Part shown: positions 1 to 8,379 of the stretch, piece after piece | How positions within the stretch are numbered: position 1 is the first letter of the stretch | Layout of the letters: every line of letters begins with the position of its first letter | Assembly: GCA_018401695.1 (NCBI GenBank) | Contig: JAGYKD010000001.1 | Coordinates: 598,016 to 662,015 of the forward strand | Length of the DNA: 64,000 nt | Source: Flavobacteriales bacterium | Lineage (GTDB): Bacteria; Bacteroidota; Bacteroidia; CAIKAF01 | Reading direction: 5' to 3' | The notes under the pieces: model-generated | What the model was told of the DNA's origin: nothing | The model's input: the letters and a program-made list of their open reading frames with translations, nothing else | Database searches by the model: none | Program-made: the position numbers and the translations under genes

Positions 1-14
1 AGCCTGGATGGTTT

Positions 15-1130
15 TTGGCAATGCCTAATCACATGCAGCAGTCACCCGATGTATTCGACCAACTTAGAGCCTTAAACTTTGGTCCTCTCGCAGCCCAATG
101 GACTTCCCGTATTTTGGAGTTTAAAGAGCCGGCCAAAACCAGCAGAAACACCCTTAAATACCATAAGGTCTTTTATGTATACGTTTGGGAAAAGAATGCG
201 CCGGACTGCCGGGGTATTGGAGAGGCCGCCCCCCTACCCGGCCTGTCTGTAGAGTCTGTTGATTCTGTTGAAATGGCTTTGCAAGACTTTTGCAAACAAC
301 CCGACGCATGGGAACGCTTTTTGTACGAGCACTTTGCACAGGTTCCCTCGGCTCTATTTGCTTTGGAACAAGCCTTACTGGATTTAAGCAGCGGTGGTCG
401 CCAAAAACCTTTTCCTTCCAAGTTCACCGACGGTAGAGACCTAATTCCCATAAATGGACTTATTTGGATGGGATCGGCCGACGTAATGGTAGAACGTATC
501 AATCAAAAACTCAACGAAGGGTTTCCATGCTTAAAACTAAAAATTGGCGCTTTGGATAGGGCTGAAGAGTGGCATATTTTAAAAGAAATACGAAGCCATT
601 ACGGTGCCGAAGAACTGGAAATCCGTGTAGATGCCAATGGCGCATTCGGCCCGGAAGAAGCTCCTGAGGTACTTGATTTTTTGGCAGAAATGCAGGTGCA
701 TTCCATTGAACAGCCCATTGCGCCCGGCCAAATAGAAGACATGGCCGCTCTGTGCGCCCAATCTCCGGTGCCCATTGCCTTGGACGAAGAGCTGATTGGT
801 TTATTCACTCGAGAAGCAAAACTGGATCTTTTAGAAACCATCCTTCCTGCCTATATAATTCTTAAGCCAAGCCTTTTGGGTGGCTTTGCACAGGCCGAAG
901 AGTGGATTGAACTCGCCCAAGATTTACACATCGGTTGGTGGGCTACTTCGGCATTGGAGTCCAATGTGGCACTAAACCAAATAGCCCAATGGGTATACAC
1001 CCGTCAAAATCCTATGCCCCAAGGATTAGGTACCGGTCAACTGTACAGCAACAACCTTAAAAGTCCGCTTAGTATGGAGGGGCCTTTCCTTTCCTACCTT
1101 CCCGACACCTCCATGGAATGGCCGGATTAA
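15..1130 (+). CDS. menC: o-Succinylbenzoate synthase (menaquinone biosynthesis)
   Basis: Enolase-superfamily enzyme that dehydrates SHCHC to o-succinylbenzoate in cytoplasmic menaquinone synthesis. Numbering from the TTG at 15, the catalytic lysine motif LKLKIG lies at about 173-178. The three metal ligands are in VDANGAF (about 205), SIEQP (about 230) and ALDEE (about 255), and the second lysine is in ILKPS (about 283). The family usually begins near 'RILEFKEPAKTSR', so about 28 residues look extra. The frame is open to the window edge, so the true start could be upstream, the TTG at 15, or the ATGs at 21 or 33. It overlaps menE by 13 nt, which suggests one operon with coupled translation. 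The function is firm and the 5' end is not. Confidence 0.9.
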   Translation: MAMPNHMQQSPDVFDQLRALNFGPLAAQWTSRILEFKEPAKTSRNTLKYHKVFYVYVWEKNAPDCRGIGEAAPLPGLSVESVDSVEMALQDFCKQPDAWERFLYEHFAQVPSALFALEQALLDLSSGGRQKPFPSKFTDGRDLIPINGLIWMGSADVMVERINQKLNEGFPCLKLKIGALDRAEEWHILKEIRSHYGAEELEIRVDANGAFGPEEAPEVLDFLAEMQVHSIEQPIAPGQIEDMAALCAQSPVPIALDEELIGLFTREAKLDLLETILPAYIILKPSLLGGFAQAEEWIELAQDLHIGWWATSALESNVALNQIAQWVYTRQNPMPQGLGTGQLYSNNLKSPLSMEGPFLSYLPDTSMEWPD

Positions 1131-2152
1131 GCATTTGTGGAGCATCGCCGGAAGTTTGGTTTCAAAGGCAAGATTCTAATCAAGCCAAAGAAATCCAAGC
1201 CATAGTAGAAGCTTGGAACAACCCTTCCATAACCCGTTTTGCTTTTCAAAGCTCGGGAACCACAGGCAAAAGAAAAACGCTTTGGTTCAGCCGGGAACAA
1301 ATTACTGCTTCCGCTCAACGCACCCATCGCTGGCTGGGAATGCGGCCGGGAAACCGCTGGCTTTTGGCCTTGCCGCTGCATTATGTCGCAGGTCGTATGA
1401 TTGTGTATCGCTGCCTGGCGGAAGGCATGGACCTTTGGCCTTTGGAGCCCTCGCTTGACCCTTGGCAAGAAGCCTTGGAGGCCGATGCGGTGTCGCTTAC
1501 CCCAAGCATGATGCTCCACATGTTAAAGCAAGCAGAAGGGAAACAAAAGTTTGAGCAAATCCGCCAAGTGCTTTTGGGCGGAGAGCCTATACCCCAAAGC
1601 CTATTGTCTATGCTAAGTACATGGCAGCGACCGGTGGTGTGGCATACCTATGGCATGACCGAAACCCTAACCCAAGTTGCGGCAAGAAGGCTTTGTCCCA
1701 ATCAAGAGTTGGAATTTAGGGGGGTGGATGATGCCCTTGAGTTTAAGAAGTCTGAATCCGGAACTCTAATAATAAACGACCCGCATTTAAACATTCTGGG
1801 GCTCGAAACCAAAGATATAATAGATTTAAAGGGTGCCGGGGCCTTTGTTTGGAAGGGGCGCCACGACGATGCAATAAACAGCGGAGGCATTAAGCTATAT
1901 CCCGAAGATTGGAAATTTGAACTAAACCACCCTTGGCTGGAAGGAAAACAATGGACGGTTGTAGGACAAAAGGACCCAAGTTTTGGCGAGGTCCCTATAC
2001 TGTTGGTTGAAGCCAACGAAGTGCCGCCGGAGCAATTGCTGCAAGAGCTCAACCTTAAATTGAGCGGAGCAATGAAGCTTAAAGGGATAAAGCACAACGA
2101 AAGGTTTGAACGGGGCGCTACCGGAAAAGTCATAGCTTCAAAAATACTTTAA
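1118..2152 (+). CDS. menE: o-Succinylbenzoate--CoA ligase-like AMP-binding enzyme
   Basis: Adenylate-forming enzyme expected to activate o-succinylbenzoate to its CoA thioester, the step after MenC. The phosphate-binding loop SSGTTGKRK sits at about 45-53, YGMTET at about 178-183, the hinge region GRHDDAINSGG at about 247, and the catalytic lysine is in GATGK near 337. At 344 residues it is shorter than the roughly 450-500 of Bacillus or E. coli MenE, which I recall as usual for Bacteroidota. Overlap with menC supports the assignment, because the domain alone would not separate MenE from other acyl-CoA ligases. A hairpin (acctaaag, 4-nt loop, ctttaggt) lies near 2280 between this gene and the convergent regulator, without a clear T-run. 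Confidence 0.88.
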   Translation: MAGLSICGASPEVWFQRQDSNQAKEIQAIVEAWNNPSITRFAFQSSGTTGKRKTLWFSREQITASAQRTHRWLGMRPGNRWLLALPLHYVAGRMIVYRCLAEGMDLWPLEPSLDPWQEALEADAVSLTPSMMLHMLKQAEGKQKFEQIRQVLLGGEPIPQSLLSMLSTWQRPVVWHTYGMTETLTQVAARRLCPNQELEFRGVDDALEFKKSESGTLIINDPHLNILGLETKDIIDLKGAGAFVWKGRHDDAINSGGIKLYPEDWKFELNHPWLEGKQWTVVGQKDPSFGEVPILLVEANEVPPEQLLQELNLKLSGAMKLKGIKHNERFERGATGKVIASKIL

Positions 2153-2313
2153 ACAAGGGGTTTAGCCCTGCATTGCGCCCATCCCCAAGCCTGCCATCGA
2201 AAACACATCCACCACACCCAAAAAAGAGAGCATAAACCCAAAAAAGACCTGTGCGCATCCTGGAGATACCTTGCGCTACCTAAAGTATGCTTTAGGTTGG
2301 GAGCATAGCTGTC

Positions 2314-2961
2314 TTAAAGGGGGGTCGGGTGGAACAAATCAATGATCTTAATGTGGTTTCTGGAAAGCTCGATATGCCCTCTTTGTTCCAGCTTTTTAAG
2401 CAAACGGGAAATCACTTCGCGGGAAGTGCCCAACTCATTGGCAATGGTGCGGTGCGTAGCTTCGATGGTGTAGGAGTTGGCGGCCTCGCTTAAAACCCTT
2501 AGGTGGTTGAGCAAGCGCTCATCCATTTTCTTAAAGGCGATGCTGTCTACCGTTTTAAGCAACTCCTCGAAGCGGTATTGGTAGGTTTCTACTACAAAAT
2601 AGTACCAGCTTGGGAAGTTGCGCATCCATTGGTCCATTTTTTCAATAGGTACCTTAAGGACTTTCACCGTTTCCATGGAAACCGCTTTGATTTTGGAGAT
2701 GCGTTCTCTTCCGGAGCAAACCAAAGAAATGGCGCAGGCATCGCCGGGTTCCAGGTAATAGAGAAAAAGCTCTTTGCCGTCTTGATCTTCTCTAAAGATT
2801 TTAACGGTGCCCTCCAATACAAGAGGTATGGATTGAATGGGCAGGCCCAAATCCATAATTAGGGTATTTTCGGGAACCTCCTCCAGCTTGCCAATGTTTA
2901 GGATTTCTTGCTGAAGCTCAGGTTCGAACTGCTTGAAGTATTTAAGAAAGGCTTGCTCCAT
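2314..2961 (-). CDS. Crp/Fnr-family transcriptional regulator
   Basis: A 215-residue DNA-binding regulator. Residues about 1-120 form a cyclic-nucleotide-binding-type beta-roll (VLEGTVKIFRED, YLEPGDACAISLVC). Residues about 145-210 form a winged helix with a Crp-type helix-turn-helix (ATHRTIANELGTSREVISRL, then LEQRGHIEL). There is no Fnr-type N-terminal cysteine cluster. The ligand is unknown: the roll lacks an obvious cAMP-binding RxS signature, which is common in Bacteroidota Crp/Fnr proteins. The gene is monocistronic and convergent with menE. A TAnnTTTG-type box lies only a few bases upstream of the ATG, so the transcript may have almost no leader. Confidence 0.9.
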   Translation of the reverse strand: MEQAFLKYFKQFEPELQQEILNIGKLEEVPENTLIMDLGLPIQSIPLVLEGTVKIFREDQDGKELFLYYLEPGDACAISLVCSGRERISKIKAVSMETVKVLKVPIEKMDQWMRNFPSWYYFVVETYQYRFEELLKTVDSIAFKKMDERLLNHLRVLSEAANSYTIEATHRTIANELGTSREVISRLLKKLEQRGHIELSRNHIKIIDLFHPTPL

Positions 2962-2966
2962 GGCTA

Positions 2967-2974
2967 CAAAAATA
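2967..2974 (-). promoter_or_regulatory. Putative -7 box of the Crp/Fnr gene
   Basis: On the minus strand this reads TATTTTTG, an exact match to the Bacteroidota -7 consensus TAnnTTTG, ending 5 nt before the start codon at 2961. No convincing -33 TTG is seen. If used, transcription would start at or next to the ATG. Confidence 0.4.
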
Positions 2975-3017
2975 CAAAAACGGAGCGGGATGGCGCAGGG
3001 ACAGAGGCCGGGAGCGG

Positions 3018-3110
3018 CGGGTTGCCAGGCCGTGCAGGAGCTTGGCCGAGGAAGTGGAGCTTTGCGGAACTACCGGAGGCCTAGCTACCTGCCGGCCGGG
3101 CAGCCCGCCC
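3018..3110 (+). repeat. Dispersed hairpin element, copy 1 (about 3.05 kb)
   Basis: GC-rich long hairpin between the Crp/Fnr gene and a small lipoprotein gene. The arms 3018-3047 and 3079-3110 are imperfect inverted repeats sharing GCGGG, TGCC, GGCCG, CAGG, AGCT and GGC in order. The apical core 3048-3078 starts GAGGA, has inner stem AGT/ACT around the 13-nt loop GGAGCTTTGCGGA, and ends ACCGGAG. The same core design recurs at seven other sites in the window. Confidence 0.75.
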
Positions 3111-3136
3111 GGAGGCTGATGGCCCGGTTGCGCCCC

Positions 3137-3171
3137 AAAAAAAAAACGAGTTTCCCAACAGGGAAACTCGT
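3137..3171 (-). terminator. Rho-independent terminator of the first small lipoprotein gene
   Basis: Perfect 11-bp stem (acgagtttccc, 3146-3156, with gggaaactcgt, 3161-3171) and a 4-nt loop. On the minus strand it is followed by a run of about ten T (A-run 3137-3146). It lies about 25 nt beyond the stop codon of the gene at 3195. Confidence 0.9.
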
Positions 3172-3194
3172 TCTTGTTCATTAAAAGCAGTGAT

Positions 3195-3425
3195 TTACTC
3201 GTCAGCTACGTTACAAGTAGATCCTGATAGCTCAGCTTGTGTTGTTTGCAAATCAACGAATTCTTGCCAAGAAATAGTGTTTCCTGAGGCATCTGTGAAT
3301 TCGTCAACTTCACTTTCGCAAACATTGATGTCAAGAGCACCACCTGAGCAAGTTAAACACTGACCACCGCCGCAAGAAGCCAAAACGAAGCCGGCAGCTG
3401 CAAAAATCATAACTAGTTTTTTCAT
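3195..3425 (-). CDS. Small cysteine-containing lipoprotein (tandem paralogue A)
   Basis: A 76-residue exported lipoprotein of unknown function. The signal peptide MKKLVMIFAAAGFVLASC carries a clear lipobox (LASC, lipidated cysteine at 18). The mature part is acidic and holds four further cysteines, two of them in a CLTC motif and one near the C-terminus (GSTCNV), so two disulphides are plausible. It is a paralogue of the gene at 3679-3888: signal peptides are nearly identical, and CxxC, a central Cys and the 'AELxGxxC' tail align. Each copy has its own terminator. I know of no named family. Confidence 0.75.
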   Translation of the reverse strand: MKKLVMIFAAAGFVLASCGGGQCLTCSGGALDINVCESEVDEFTDASGNTISWQEFVDLQTTQAELSGSTCNVADE

Positions 3426-3627
3426 CAGATTGTAGTTTTAAAATTATGGCGTAAATAAAATGAATATCCATCTAATTATCAAAGCTTTTTCAAATAAAAT
3501 TGGCGAGATAAACTTTTGTTTCGCTTATAGAAAAACAAAACGGTGTGACCGTATTTCTGTGTTAAAATATAAAGGCAGCGCTCGTCCATAGTTCAGCTTA
3601 GTGACATGCCTTTGCACAAGAGCGCAC

Positions 3628-3660
3628 AAAAAAAGGGGTTCGTTTAAGAACCCCTTTTTC
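3628..3660 (-). terminator. Terminator of the second small lipoprotein gene
   Basis: The stem ggggttc (3635-3641) pairs with gaacccc (3648-3654) around a 6-nt loop and is extended by A/T pairs. It gives a T-run on either strand. It sits just after the stop codon of the gene ending at 3679 on the minus strand. Confidence 0.85.
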
Positions 3661-3678
3661 ATTTTTTGATGCAGCTAA

Positions 3679-3888
3679 TTACTCTACGGTGCAAGAATCA
3701 CCGGCAAGTTCGGCGGCAGCATTGGAAGCTGTAACGTAAGCATCCCAAGCTTCGTCTGTTGCGAAAGTTGCGTCGTCAGAACAAGCGTCAAGAGCATTAG
3801 AGGTACCAGTACAAGTGATGCACTCAGAGCTACCGCAAGAAGCCAAAATAAAGCCAGCGGCTGCAAAAATCATAACCAGTTTTTTCAT
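3679..3888 (-). CDS. Small cysteine-containing lipoprotein (tandem paralogue B)
   Basis: A 69-residue lipoprotein of unknown function. I place the start at the ATG ending at 3888, because from there the signal peptide MKKLVMIFAAAGFILASC matches its neighbour at 3195-3425; an upstream in-frame ATG at 3939 would add an unlikely leader. Lipobox LASC, a CITC motif, a central Cys and the C-terminal DSCTVE are kept relative to the paralogue, while the residues between have diverged. Both genes share a short upstream block (aatatccatctaa near 3465 and 3930), possibly part of a common promoter. The pair looks like a local duplication. Confidence 0.75.
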   Translation of the reverse strand: MKKLVMIFAAAGFILASCGSSECITCTGTSNALDACSDDATFATDEAWDAYVTASNAAAELAGDSCTVE

Positions 3889-4049
3889 CGGTTTGTGGAT
3901 TAAGATTTGAAATATGGCACAAAGTAAAACAATATCCATCTAACTTTCCAATCTTTCCTTAAAGAAAAGCAACAAAATACGATGGTTAAGGTCATTTTTT
4001 CGAGAAATGCAACCTTAAACTATTTTCTCGCATCATGCTATGATTACGG

Positions 4050-4901
4050 CTAAATATTCAACCAGCCAAGGGGCAATATAAATAAGGCTTCCGTGCTCAG
4101 TCGGAACAAGCCGTTTTTAGCCAAGAAGGGGTGACTGACCCAAATGCCGGCCAACAAAGTTAAGACAATAGTTATTCCAATGGCATGAGGCCAAGCCATG
4201 AGTTGCCCAAAGCCCATGCCCCAGCAAAGCCCCAGACAAAGCAGCCATAAGCACCACATCAGACGTTTTAGTCCCGCTAAGCCCAACCATTGAGCCACCA
4301 TAGACACCGGCTCATCTTGCACATAGGAGGCCTCGAACCAGGCAATAGTATTGAGGTTGAGCCAGGCCAAAAGACCCAGCACCAAGGAAGGGAGCACCAA
4401 TTGCCCGGGAAAAGCCTCAGGCAGCTGCGCAGCAATGGGTACACCTAAACCTATGGCATAGCCTAGGGCCACCAACATTTCTTTGCTGTAAAACTCCATG
4501 CCAAATAGCCGCGAAATAACTACCATAAGGTAATAGCCCACCACCACAAACAAGGCTAGCGTGGCCGACAACCAAGTGTCCAGATTCATCCAGCCTATGG
4601 CCAAAGTAAAGCAGCTCAGCAAACCCACTATCACACCTATCCAAAGCAAGGGTCGGTATTTAAAATAATAGTTACGCCGGTGGTTGTCCGGTGCCGAAGT
4701 CATGGTATAGCTGTCGTAGAGGCGATCGGCCAAATAAATGGACCAAACGGCCAAACAAAGACACCATACATCTACCGGATTTGGCTTTACGCCAACCTGC
4801 TCTCCGAGCCACATGCACATGATGGCAGCGCCCAGGGCAACGTCCAGACTCCAATAATGAATTCTGGTCCAAAACCACACCAAGGGACGCTCCAGGCCCA
4901 T
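4050..4901 (-). CDS. Multi-pass membrane protein, UbiA-prenyltransferase-like
   Basis: A 283-residue polytopic inner-membrane protein with about eight hydrophobic segments. The pattern YLADRLYDSY (about 55-64) gives a DxxxD-like motif resembling the first metal-diphosphate motif of UbiA prenyltransferases, and 'YSKEMLVALGYAIG' (about 142-155) resembles the region after their second loop. The second Asp-rich motif is weak, so enzymatic activity is uncertain. The start is placed at the ATG ending at 4901, 1 nt after the glyS stop; a longer frame would run back into glyS. The stop-start arrangement implies translational coupling with glyS. An alternative is a membrane protein with only the UbiA fold. 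Confidence 0.5.
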   Translation of the reverse strand: MGLERPLVWFWTRIHYWSLDVALGAAIMCMWLGEQVGVKPNPVDVWCLCLAVWSIYLADRLYDSYTMTSAPDNHRRNYYFKYRPLLWIGVIVGLLSCFTLAIGWMNLDTWLSATLALFVVVGYYLMVVISRLFGMEFYSKEMLVALGYAIGLGVPIAAQLPEAFPGQLVLPSLVLGLLAWLNLNTIAWFEASYVQDEPVSMVAQWLGLAGLKRLMWCLWLLCLGLCWGMGFGQLMAWPHAIGITIVLTLLAGIWVSHPFLAKNGLFRLSTEALFILPLGWLNI

Positions 4902-4902
4902 G

Positions 4903-6450
4903 TTAATCGAGCAATCGGGAAAGCAGCGCCGAGAGGTGCAGCTTGTCGTGTAAAAAGGCCGGCAGCTCCTCAATGGCCATGCGCTGTTGGGTCATTCCAT
5001 CCCTCTCACGAAGCGTCACCTGTCCATCTTCCAAACTATCGTGGTCAATGGTAATGCAGTAAGGCGTTCCAATGGCATCTTGTCGACGGTAACGCTTTCC
5101 AATGGCGTCTTTTTCGTCGTATTGGCAAGAAAAATCGAGCTTGAGGGTGTTGAACAGGCTTTTGGCCATCTCGGGTAAGCCGTCTTTCTTGACCAAAGGC
5201 AAAATGGCTATTTGGATGGGCGCCAACCAGCGTGGGATATTGAGCACTACCCGTTCGCTGCCATCGGCAAGCGTTTCCTCTGTATACGCGGCGCTAAGTA
5301 TGGCCAAAAACATGCGGTCGAGGCCAATAGCGGTTTCTACCACGTAGGGCGTGTAGCTTTCATTTAGCTCGGGATCGAAGTATTGGAGTTTTTTTCCGGA
5401 ATGTGCTTCGTGGGCTTTTAAATCAAAGTCGGTGCGGCTGTGGATGCCCTCCAGCTCTTTAAAGCCCATGGGGAAGTCAAATTCAATGTCTGTAGCGGCA
5501 TTGGCGTAATGCGCCAGCTTTATATGGTCATGAAAACGATAGCTTTCTTCGGGAAGGTCCAAGGCGCGGTGCCAGCGCATGCGGAAGGCCTTCCAGTATT
5601 CGAACCACTCCATTTCGGTGCCGGGCCGCACAAAAAATTGAAGCTCCATTTGCTCAAACTCCCGCATTCTGAAAATAAATTGGCGTGCAATGATTTCGTT
5701 GCGGAAAGCTTTGCCTGTTTGGGCAATACCAAAAGGAATCTTTTGGCGGCTGCTTTTTTGCACATTTAGGAAGTTCACATAGCTGCCTTGGGCCGTTTCG
5801 GGGCGCAAATAAATGGTGGCAGCTTCCCCGGAGACCGAGCCCAACTCGGTAGAAAACATAAGGTTGAATTGCCGTACTTCGGTCCAGTTTCTGGAGCCCG
5901 AAATGGGGCAGGCAATTTCCAAATCCACAATCAATTGGCGCAAGGCGGTAAAATCGCCCGCAGCCAAATAGCCGGCCATTTTGTTTTTGATGTCGTCGAT
6001 TTGCTCCTGGTAACCAATAACCCGGTCGTTGGTGGTGCGATAGGTTGCTTCGTCAAATGCTTCTCCAAAGCGCTTGGCGGCTTTTTGGATTTCTTTTTGC
6101 TGCTTTCCGCGGATTTTTTCGATGTGCTCCTCAAGCAAGACGTCGGCTCGGTACCGCTTTTTGGAGTCTTTATTGTCAATGAGCGGATCGTTGAAGGCAT
6201 CTACGTGTCCGCTGGCTTTCCAAACGGTAGGATGCATAAAAATAGCGGATTCCAGGCCCACAATATGGTCGTGCATGCGCACCATAGCTTCCCACCAATA
6301 GCGTCGAATGTTTTGCTTAAGCTCAATGCCGTAGGGGCCATAATCGTAGGTGGCGCTTAGGCCATCGTATATTTCGGAGGAGGGAAATACAAAACCATAT
6401 TCTTTGGCATGTCCTATAATGCGCTTTAATATGTCTTCCTTCTGAGCCAT
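4903..6450 (-). CDS. glyS: Glycyl-tRNA synthetase, homodimeric type
   Basis: Class II aminoacyl-tRNA synthetase that charges tRNA-Gly. At 515 residues it is the single-chain alpha2 type, not the alpha/beta tetramer. The N-terminal EYGFVFPSSEIYDGLSATYDYGP (about 18-40) is typical. Motif 2 is at about 240-265 (GIAQTGKAFRNEI, then FRMREFEQME), and motif 3 near 385-395 (ETAIGLDRMFLAIL). The anticodon-binding domain follows from about 410 (WLAPIQIAILPLVKKDG) and contains DAIGKRYRRQDAIGTPYC. It lies directly upstream of the UbiA-like gene, with one base between stop and start. Confidence 0.96.
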   Translation of the reverse strand: MAQKEDILKRIIGHAKEYGFVFPSSEIYDGLSATYDYGPYGIELKQNIRRYWWEAMVRMHDHIVGLESAIFMHPTVWKASGHVDAFNDPLIDNKDSKKRYRADVLLEEHIEKIRGKQQKEIQKAAKRFGEAFDEATYRTTNDRVIGYQEQIDDIKNKMAGYLAAGDFTALRQLIVDLEIACPISGSRNWTEVRQFNLMFSTELGSVSGEAATIYLRPETAQGSYVNFLNVQKSSRQKIPFGIAQTGKAFRNEIIARQFIFRMREFEQMELQFFVRPGTEMEWFEYWKAFRMRWHRALDLPEESYRFHDHIKLAHYANAATDIEFDFPMGFKELEGIHSRTDFDLKAHEAHSGKKLQYFDPELNESYTPYVVETAIGLDRMFLAILSAAYTEETLADGSERVVLNIPRWLAPIQIAILPLVKKDGLPEMAKSLFNTLKLDFSCQYDEKDAIGKRYRRQDAIGTPYCITIDHDSLEDGQVTLRERDGMTQQRMAIEELPAFLHDKLHLSALLSRLLD

Positions 6451-6682
6451 GTATGGGAATTTTGGACAAAGGTAACACCTAGCGGCGGGATATAATTCCG
6501 AGGCTAAGGCTTATTCTGCTGTTTCGGTTTTAAGCGGCCATTCGGAGAAAAAGACAAACCGCCCCAAGAGCCCGCATGGCCTGTTGCCCGATAAAAATCT
6601 TGGGTGTTGTATCCATAAATCATAGGATGGCCCTTAAGCTTTTCGTAAATTTAAGGTTAGATAAATATGTAATTCAACTGTT

Positions 6683-6895
6683 ATGAAAACAAATATGGGC
6701 AAAGCCGACAGGCTCGTTAGAGGCATGTTGGGCTTAGCCGGTCTTGGATTATTTTTTAGCTCCTGGATTCCGGCTCCTTTCCATTGGATTTCTTTGGCCG
6801 CAGGCGTACTGCTTCTGTTTACGGCCTTTGTGGGGGTTTGTCCCGGGTACATTCCCTTTGGATGGAACACCTGCTCCACAAAAAAAGCGCCCTAA
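6683..6895 (+). CDS. DUF2892-type small inner-membrane protein
   Basis: A 70-residue protein with two hydrophobic segments (about 12-28 and 33-50) and the C-terminal CPGYIPFGWNTC, a pattern typical of YgaP-C-terminus-like DUF2892 proteins. Function is unknown. The last codons (KKAP-stop) coincide with the hairpin that terminates the convergent icd gene, so the two genes share 3' sequence. The gene stands alone, with no obvious promoter box. Confidence 0.75.
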   Translation: MKTNMGKADRLVRGMLGLAGLGLFFSSWIPAPFHWISLAAGVLLLFTAFVGVCPGYIPFGWNTCSTKKAP

Positions 6896-6903
6896 GGCGC
6901 TTT
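6878..6903 (-). terminator. icd terminator embedded in the DUF2892 3' end
   Basis: The stem aaagcgcc (6884-6891) pairs with ggcgcttt (6896-6903) around loop ctaa, which contains the TAA stop of the convergent gene. The T-run (A-run 6879-6886) is on the minus strand, matching termination of icd, which ends at 6925. Confidence 0.85.
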
Positions 6904-6924
6904 GCTGAATTTTCTGTTGGGAAC

Positions 6925-8379
6925 TTACTCCCCCTGGCCTAATGAAAAGCCGCGTTCTCCATCAAACTGATACAAGTGCTCGGTTTTGATTACCTCTAAA
7001 CCGACGGCATGAATGGCTTGTTGCAAAGCGAGTATCTGATCGAAATTTAAGGCAGTATACGCTTGGGAATTGGAGTCTTGGTGCACAAATCTACAGCGCC
7101 AGTGGTCGGTGCAAAAGGTTTGAGAAAAGCCGCCGGGATATACTTTTACTCCCCGGTTGGTAATCATTTTCAATTTTATGGGGGCAGGAGTAGCGGCCTC
7201 CAACTTCTTACCTAAATCTTCGGGATTTCCGGGCAACCAATCCAAAAACACATCCACACCCACCAATTCCTTATTGGGCTTAGGTCTATGGTATTCCGGA
7301 GTTTCAATGGGCTTAGAAGTTCTAAACTCATGGGCATGGATTTCTATTCCACTAAGACGCTCAATCACAGCATCGGCAAAGGCCTGAGTACCCACTTTTT
7401 GCTTGCTGGTTTCGGCTCGGTAAATATCGGCGGTATGGATGCCATCTTCCAAGGTTTTAAGCCATGCCTTTCGGATTTTTGCAGCCACATCCGTTTGGCC
7501 AATGTGCTCCAGCATGAGCATGGCTCCGTTCAACATACCGGAAGGGTTGGCGATGCCCTGCCCTGCAATATCGGGTGCAGAACCGTGGATGGCCTCAAAC
7601 ATAGCCAACTCTTTGCCAATATTGGCCGAACCACAAAGTCCAACCGAGCCGCTGATTTCGGCAGCGATGTCCGAAATAATGTCGCCATAAAGGTTGAGCG
7701 TTACCACCACATCAAAGCGATCGGGATAGCGGGCCAAACGAGCACTGCCAATGTCAATAATCATCAACTCTTGCTCAATTTCAGGATACTCAGCCCCAAT
7801 CCTGCGAAACACATCGGCAAACAAACCGTCGGTGATTTTCATGATGTTGTCTTTCACCATGCAGGTCACCTTTTTACGCCCTTGGTTTCGGGCATAATCA
7901 AAAGCGTAGCGTACAATTTTTTCTGTTCCGGGGATGGAAATAAGTTTCAAGCACTGAAACACATCGGTAGTTTGGCGGTGCTCAATTCCGGCATATAAAT
8001 CCTCCTCGTTTTCGCGAATAATAACCATATCCATATCAGGAAAAGGCGAAGGAATCCAAGGTTTTAGCGTAAAGGCAGGTCGCACATTGGCATAAAGACC
8101 CATGCTTTTACGAATGGTCACATTCAAGCTTTTGTAGCCGCCACCCTGCGGAGTAGTAATGGGCGCTTTAAGAAAAACGCCGGTTTCAATAAGGGCATCC
8201 CAAGCCTCTGCAGGAATGCCCGATGTATTGCCCGAGCGATAAACTTTCTCTCCTATTTCAATGAAGGTAGGCTCAATAGCTGCGCCTGCCGCCTCCAAAA
8301 TACGGAGTGTAGCGTCGGTAATTTCAGGACCAATGCCATCTCCTTTGGCAATTACTACTGGGGTTTTCTTATCGCTCAT
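6925..8379 (-). CDS. icd: Isocitrate dehydrogenase (NADP-dependent, C-terminally extended type)
   Basis: TCA-cycle enzyme converting isocitrate to 2-oxoglutarate. The N-terminus has GDGIGPEI (about 13-20). The substrate loop SLNVTIRKSMGLYANVRP is at about 84-101, the metal-binding aspartates are in NLYGDIISD (about 227-235), and HGSAPDIAGQGIANP (about 264-278) is the cofactor region. About 140 further residues (from about 345) form the extension seen in Thermus- and Rickettsia-type homodimeric NADP-IDH; total length 484 fits that subgroup. NADP preference is inferred from the subgroup. It is monocistronic, with a strong terminator at 6878-6903. Confidence 0.93.
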   Translation of the reverse strand: MSDKKTPVVIAKGDGIGPEITDATLRILEAAGAAIEPTFIEIGEKVYRSGNTSGIPAEAWDALIETGVFLKAPITTPQGGGYKSLNVTIRKSMGLYANVRPAFTLKPWIPSPFPDMDMVIIRENEEDLYAGIEHRQTTDVFQCLKLISIPGTEKIVRYAFDYARNQGRKKVTCMVKDNIMKITDGLFADVFRRIGAEYPEIEQELMIIDIGSARLARYPDRFDVVVTLNLYGDIISDIAAEISGSVGLCGSANIGKELAMFEAIHGSAPDIAGQGIANPSGMLNGAMLMLEHIGQTDVAAKIRKAWLKTLEDGIHTADIYRAETSKQKVGTQAFADAVIERLSGIEIHAHEFRTSKPIETPEYHRPKPNKELVGVDVFLDWLPGNPEDLGKKLEAATPAPIKLKMITNRGVKVYPGGFSQTFCTDHWRCRFVHQDSNSQAYTALNFDQILALQQAIHAVGLEVIKTEHLYQFDGERGFSLGQGE

